Shown: one piece after another, positions 32,981-36,934 of the stretch
Numbering within the stretch: position 1 is the stretch's first letter
Layout of the letters: every line of letters begins with the position of its first letter
DNA from: Rhizobium sp. Q54
Lineage (GTDB): Bacteria > Pseudomonadota > Alphaproteobacteria > Rhizobiales > Xanthobacteraceae
Length of the DNA stretch: 36,934 nt
Assembly (NCBI GenBank): GCA_945861895.1
Contig: CAMAWF010000026.1
Span: forward strand, 1 to 36,934
Direction of reading: 5' to 3'
Made by a program: the position numbers and the translations under genes
Notes under the pieces: model-generated
Told to the model about the DNA's origin: nothing
Seen by the model: the letters and a program-made list of their open reading frames with translations, nothing else
The model's database searches: none

Positions 32981-34009
32981 ATGTCAGGATTTCTGCAACG
33001 CTTATCACTCGCATTGTTCGCCGTTTTGGCGCTCTGCTCGGCCAGTTTCGCGCAAGCCAAGCCGCCGGTGCCCATCAAGTTCAGTTTGGACTGGAAGTTC
33101 GAAGGTCCGGCCGCCGGCTTCCTGTTCGCTGCCGAGCGCGGATATTTCAAATCGGAAGGTTTGGACGTGACAATCGACACCGGAAGCGGTTCGACGGGCG
33201 CCGTGACCCGCGCCGCCTCCGGCGCGTACGACATTGCATTCGCCGATGTGAATTCGATGATCGAGTTCAACGTCAAGAATCCGGACAAGGCGTTACAGGC
33301 TATCTTTATGCTCTACAACCGTCCGCCCTTCGCGTTGATCGCCCTGAAAAAGAGCGGCATCAATGATCCGAAGCAGGTTGTCGGTCGCACGCTCGGTGCC
33401 CCGATCTTTGACGCGCCGCGCAAGCTTTTCCCCGCGCTGGCGCAGGCCATCGGCATCGACCCTTCGCAGGTGAAATGGCAGACAATGGATCCGCCGCTGC
33501 GCGTTCCGATGCTGGTGCGTGGCGACGTCGATGCGATCACCGGTTTCGACTTCCTGCGGCTTACTCTTCGAGAACTGGGCGAAACACCGGACAAAATCAA
33601 CGTCTTCCATTATTATGATTATGGACTTGCGCTTTACGGCAATGCGCTGATGGTTTCGGAGAAAGTATCGAAAGAGAAACCCGAGGCGTTGAAGGGTTTC
33701 ATCCGCGCGGTGATCAAGGGATGGCAGGATGCGATTGCCGATCCGAAGGCCGGGGCTGCGCTTGTTAAGAAGTACGACGCGCTTGTCAACGAACAGGTCG
33801 AGCTTGATCGGTTAAACATGGTGCTAAACAATAATATCGTGACCGACGAAACGAAAACCAATGGCATCGGCGGCATTGATAACGCGCGCATGACAAAAGC
33901 AATCGATCAGGTCACGCTTGCTTTTGCTCTGCCGAAGAAACTGACGGTGAAGGAGGTGTTCAACGACGCATTTCTTCCGCCGGCAGCTCAGCGCAAAATC
34001 AAAAGATAA
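32981..34009 (+). CDS. ABC transporter solute-binding protein, NMT1/THI5 family
   Basis: A 342-residue secreted binding protein. The signal peptide spans about 25 residues (MSGFLQRLSLALFAVLALCS, cleavage near FAQA). The mature start KPPVPIKFSLDWKFEGPAAG is typical of pyrimidine/riboflavin-type NMT1 proteins, followed by GYFKSEGLDVTIDTGSGSTG, AFADVNSMIEFN and NVFHYYDYGLALYGNALMVS. AGGAG lies before the ATG. It is the first gene of an importer operon with an ATPase and a permease, under operator C. Members of this branch import aminopyrimidines, riboflavin or related rings, consistent with the amidohydrolases nearby. The ligand is inference. Confidence 0.87.
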   Translation: MSGFLQRLSLALFAVLALCSASFAQAKPPVPIKFSLDWKFEGPAAGFLFAAERGYFKSEGLDVTIDTGSGSTGAVTRAASGAYDIAFADVNSMIEFNVKNPDKALQAIFMLYNRPPFALIALKKSGINDPKQVVGRTLGAPIFDAPRKLFPALAQAIGIDPSQVKWQTMDPPLRVPMLVRGDVDAITGFDFLRLTLRELGETPDKINVFHYYDYGLALYGNALMVSEKVSKEKPEALKGFIRAVIKGWQDAIADPKAGAALVKKYDALVNEQVELDRLNMVLNNNIVTDETKTNGIGGIDNARMTKAIDQVTLAFALPKKLTVKEVFNDAFLPPAAQRKIKR

Positions 34010-34024
34010 ACCCGAGGAGAAGAT

Positions 34025-34810
34025 GTGCCGACGGTCTTCATCGAGGTCAATGAAGCCAGCTTGGCTTACGGAGAAGACGATCAGCTGGTGCTGGACAAGA
34101 CGACACTGTCGATCCAGAAAGGCGAATTCGTAGCGATCGTTGGCCCGAGCGGCTGCGGCAAGTCCTCGCTGCTCAAAATGGTCTCAGGTCTGATCTTACC
34201 TTCTTCCGGCACCGTCACGGTTGCCGGAGAGAAGGTGGACCGGCCGCTGTCCCAGGTCGGGATGGCATTCCAAAATTCGATCCTGTTGCCGTGGCGCACC
34301 GCGCTCGACAACGTCATGCTGCCGTTGGAGATCGTCGCCGGGCATCGGCATCGCGTTCGCGCGGAACGGCCCGCCTATGAACGCAAAGTCTCGGCGCTGC
34401 TTGCCGATGTCGGTCTGAAGGGGGTCGAGCATCTCTATCCCTGGCAGCTATCGGGCGGCATGCAACAAAGAGTGAGTCTTTGACGCGCCCTGATTCACTC
34501 GCCCGAATTGCTGCTGCTCGACGAGCCTTTCGCGGCTCTCGACGCCTTCACGCGGGAGGAACTGTGGGACAATCTCCAGCAACTCTGGCTCGACAACCGG
34601 TTCACCGCGATACTGGTAACCCACGACCTGCGCGAGGCCGCATATCTGGCCAATACGATCTATGTTATGAGCCGGCGCCCGGGACGGCTGATCGCCCGGC
34701 GGGAAAACCCGCTTCCACGGCCGCGCACGCAAGAGGCAAGCTTCTCCGCGCCCTTTGTTGAAATCGTCCACGAGCTTCGCGGGCGGATCGAGCGGACGAG
34801 AACCACATGA
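34025..34810 (+). pseudogene. NitT/TauT-type ABC transporter ATPase with in-frame TGA
   Basis: A 262-codon frame from a GTG at 34025 (GAGGAGA four bases upstream) to a stop that overlaps the permease start. TGA at 34481-34483 interrupts it directly after the signature: LSGGMQQRVSL, stop, RALIHSPELLLLDEPFAALD. Relatives usually have Cys or Ala there (VSICRALIH), so TGC or TGT to TGA is the likely change. Walker A GPSGCGKSS, Q-loop FQNSILLPWR, Walker B ELLLLDEPFAALDA and switch His in ILVTHDLREA are all otherwise intact. Without readthrough the 152-residue product lacks Walker B and the importer could not work unless another ATPase substitutes. Confidence 0.8.
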
Positions 34811-35592
34811 CTGCCAAACGCCGAAAGAAAACCGTCTGGCTCTCATCGAAGTTCATCTTGCCCTCGGTCACGACTGTCGCCTTTTTCATACTTTGGGAAA
34901 CGACCACCGCGGTATTCGAGATTCCATCATTTCTTGTGCCGGCACCGAGCGAGGTGCTGGTGACGACGTGGGTATACCGCGCCCCGATCTGGATGCATGC
35001 CTATCAAACTTTATTTACGACGCTGGTCGGGCTCGGCGTTGCGGTGGTCATCGGCATCATACTGGGCGTTGCGATCGGTTCCTCGCAGAAGATGTATGAG
35101 GCGCTCAATCCTTTGCTGGTGGGCTTTAACAGCATTCCCAAAGTGGCCTTCGTCCCGGTGTTCGTACTGTGGTTTGGCATCGGTACCGTTCCAGCTATTC
35201 TGACGGCGATCGTGATCTCGTTCTTCCCGATTGTCGTAAATGTTGCGGCCGGCCTAGCCACCGTCGAACCCGAATTGCGCGACGTTCTCCGTTCGCTTGG
35301 CGCCACCCGGCGCGATATCCTCCTCAAGGTCGGGTTCCCGCGCTCGCTGCCCTATTTCTTTGCGGCGCTGAAGATTTCCGTCACGCTCGCCTTTGTAGGC
35401 TCGGTTCTTTCAGAGACCGTCGCCTCCAACAAAGGTATCGGCTATCTCATGATGTCGGCGAGTACTAACCTGAACATGCAATTGGTGTTTGCCGGTTTAA
35501 TCGTCACCGCCGTGATGGGCATCGCACTATATTTTGCGATTGATTTGTTCGAGCGCCGGTTACTTCATTGGGCGTTGAGAGCAAATAAATAA
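34807..35592 (+). CDS. NitT/TauT-type ABC transporter permease
   Basis: A 261-residue inner-membrane protein with about six hydrophobic segments. The start ATG overlaps the ATPase stop (ATGA), so translation is coupled. Family marks are IPSFLVPAPSEVLVTTWVYR, VGFNSIPKVAFVPVFVLWFG and the EAA coupling loop ELRDVLRSLGATRRDILLKV, followed by GFPRSLPYFFAALKISVTLA. It is of normal length with no lesion. It forms the membrane channel for the binding protein at 32981. Confidence 0.9.
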   Translation: MTAKRRKKTVWLSSKFILPSVTTVAFFILWETTTAVFEIPSFLVPAPSEVLVTTWVYRAPIWMHAYQTLFTTLVGLGVAVVIGIILGVAIGSSQKMYEALNPLLVGFNSIPKVAFVPVFVLWFGIGTVPAILTAIVISFFPIVVNVAAGLATVEPELRDVLRSLGATRRDILLKVGFPRSLPYFFAALKISVTLAFVGSVLSETVASNKGIGYLMMSASTNLNMQLVFAGLIVTAVMGIALYFAIDLFERRLLHWALRANK

Positions 35593-35701
35593 GCCGAGCT
35601 TTAGCTGGGCATTGTCACGTCGATGGGTTTGCCGGCGGCGAGCTCTGGCCGTGAGCGTTAATGATGACCAAGACCAGCCAGCGCGGGCATGCTCCCCGTC
35701 C

Positions 35702-35815
35702 GTGATTGTCCCGCCGGCCATCTGGCGCTATGCCCGTTTCATCTTGAGCTTCCGCGATGTCGAGGATTGCCAGAACGCGGTCGCGACCATCGCGGCTTTA
35801 TCCGCTGCATAGAAT
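35702..35815 (+). mobile_element. Possible relic of an IS6-type transposase N-terminus
   Basis: In the 400-base gap after the permease, one frame reads VIVPPAIWRYARFILSFRDVED, which resembles the N-terminal segment of IS6-family transposases (vIxxAVWLYxRFxLSYRDVEDLLAERG). After VED the expected LAERGLD continues only in another frame (LPERGRD), and no helix-turn-helix or DDE part follows. Terminal inverted repeats were not seen. If correct, it is a short decayed fragment. The rest of 35593-35992 holds nothing else that I recognise except AAAGGAG before 35993. Confidence 0.42.
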
Positions 35816-35992
35816 TTCACCGTCAAATCTTGTGCGATTGCACAAAACCGCGCCGATGTATCCCGTCTGATCCAAATTCCTCCGTATAGCCAATGCCTTC
35901 ACGGTTGGCACGATCTTTGCTGCGATACAGCATAATCGGCCAGGGGCAAGCTACGCACGACCGCGCCTGGCCCAAGCAAAGGAGCTTTGGCG

Positions 35993-36934
35993 ATGGGCAT
36001 TTTGAAGCCCGCTCGCGGCACCGGCCGCAAGATTTCGCGGCGCGATATTCTTAAACACGGCGCTGCGACTGCCGGCGCGCTCGCCCTTACCGACGCCATC
36101 CGCGTCGCCTTTCCGGGCGGCGTTTCAATCGCCGAGGCGGCGACCGGAGGTTACCAAGGCATCGCTCGGCTTTATTGCGCTCACCGATGCGGCCCCGCTT
36201 TTTGTCGCCAAGGAAAAAGGCCTCTTCGCCAAATTCGGCATGCCCGATGTCGAGGTGCAGAAGCAGGCGTCATGGGGCACGACGCGCGACAATCTTGTGC
36301 TCGGCTCGGAGGGCAACGGCATCGACGGGGCGCATATCCTGACACCGATGCCTTATCTGATCTCGGCCGGCAAGGTGACGCAGAACAACGTGCCGACGCC
36401 GATGTACATCCTGGCGCGGCTCAATCTCGACAGCCAATGCATCTCGGTCGGCAAGGAGTACGCCGGTCTCAGGATCGGCCTCGACACCAGGCCCTTCAAG
36501 GAAGCGCTGGAAAAGAAGAAGAGGTCAGGCAAGGCCGTGAAAGCCGCGATGACCTTCCCGGGCGGCACGCACGATTTGTGGATTCGCTATTGGCTCGCCG
36601 CCGGCGGCATCGACCCCGACAAGGACATCGAGACCATCACCGTGCCGCCGCCGCAAATGGTGGCGAACATGAAGGTGGGAACGATGGATTGCTTCTGCGT
36701 GTGCGAACCGTGGAACCTGCAGCTTATCCATCAAGGCATCGGCTACACCGCGATCACCACCGGCGAGCTCTGGAACAAGCATCCGGAAAAGTCGCTCGGC
36801 ATGCGCGCCGCCTGGGTGGATAAGAATCCGAATGCGGCGAAGGCGCTGTTGATGGCCGTTATGGAGGCCCAGCAATGGTGTGACAAGCCAGAGAATCACG
36901 AAGAACTGGCCGTCATCATGGCCAAGCGGCAGTG
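35993..36934 (+). pseudogene. NrtA/CmpA-like (NitT/TauT) ABC substrate-binding protein, frameshifted, cut by right edge
   Basis: The ATG at 35993 follows AAAGGAG by eight bases. The N-terminus carries a twin-arginine signal (GRKISRRDILKHGAATAGAL). Near 36143-36147 the frame must shift: before it EAAT, after it EVTKASLGFIALTDAAPLFV in the next frame, which stays open to the window end. The second frame has clear nitrate/bicarbonate-binding-protein features: AKEKGLFAKFGMPDVEVQKQ, SWGTTRDNLVLGSEGNGIDG, TFPGGTHDLWIRYWLAAGGI and FCVCEPWNLQLIHQGIGYTA. A one-base insertion or two-base loss in ACCGGAGG explains it. The protein normally has about 430 residues, so roughly the last quarter is outside the window. 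Nitrate, nitrite or cyanate is the likely ligand class. Confidence 0.75.

Noticed and set aside
34481-34483. Selenocysteine at the TGA in the ATPase
   Set aside because: The position is not catalytic, ABC ATPases are not known selenoproteins, and other genes nearby carry unrelated lesions. A mutation or error is simpler.
32659-35785. A 26-base near-identity (two mismatches) between 32659-32684 and 35760-35785
   Set aside because: Both read GAGGATTGCCAGAA-like codons, but similarity stops at both ends and the protein contexts differ, so it is not treated as a repeat element. It may be worth a glance if the 35.7 kb relic is analysed.
1-36934. CRISPR arrays, tRNA and rRNA genes, intact insertion sequences
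   Set aside because: No regularly spaced repeats, cloverleaf-like sequences, rRNA stretches or complete transposase genes were noticed on reading the window.

Overview
The window reads as accessory, catabolic DNA of an alphaproteobacterium, most likely in the Rhizobiales/Bradyrhizobium-Rhodoplanes sphere. This rests on GC-rich codon use, MocR/GntR/TetR regulators, several ABC uptake systems of rhizobial type, a DUF6166 protein and GlnT-like glutamine synthetase. That placement is inference from style; no rRNA or tRNA gene was seen.

Left part (1-9.7 kb): the N-terminus of an isopenicillin-N-synthase-like 2-oxoglutarate oxygenase; a solitary NMT1/THI5-type solute-binding protein; a DUF1116 (AllG/YlbE-like) protein divergent from a glutamine-synthetase-like ligase; a D-2-hydroxyacid dehydrogenase; a Rieske oxygenase without a reductase; a TetR regulator; a PhyH-type dioxygenase; and a DHDPS/NAL-family aldolase.

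Middle part (9.7-24.9 kb): a minus-strand operon of a second DHDPS-family protein followed by a complete branched-chain-type ABC transporter (binding protein, LivH, LivM, LivG, LivF, with 4-bp stop/start overlaps at LivH/LivM and LivM/LivG). It is divergent from a MocR-type regulator. Next comes a minus-strand series: a PanB homologue with changed metal ligands, an FCD-type GntR regulator, DUF6166, a fatty-acid hydroxylase and a small membrane protein. Then two 5'-truncated relics (a phthalate-dioxygenase-reductase C-terminus and a fumarylacetoacetate-hydrolase C-terminus) sit directly before an enoyl-CoA hydratase and an aryl/acyl-CoA ligase. An alpha/beta hydrolase follows.

Right part (25.3-36.9 kb) is the most unusual. 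It holds a GntR regulator; a compact class-III-aminotransferase-like protein that lacks the PLP lysine; and, divergent from it, a hydantoinase-like protein, an isochorismatase-fold amidase, DUF1989 and DUF1185. After these come a class-II-aldolase-like protein with a degenerate metal site, a bacterial protein resembling the DUF5591 domain of archaeal ArcS/TGT, and an NMT1-type ABC importer. Three promoters in this stretch carry the same palindrome (TGTCTnAGACA) just downstream of the -10 element, so the stretch looks like one regulon, probably for uptake and breakdown of a cyclic ureide or pyrimidine-like compound.

The same right part carries four coding lesions: an in-frame TAG in the hydantoinase, a one-base frameshift in the DUF5591-like gene, an in-frame TGA in the transporter ATPase, and a frameshift in the NrtA-like gene at the right edge. 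No such point lesions were seen in the first 25 kb. Either this regulon is decaying or the assembly is poorer here; the sequence alone cannot tell which.
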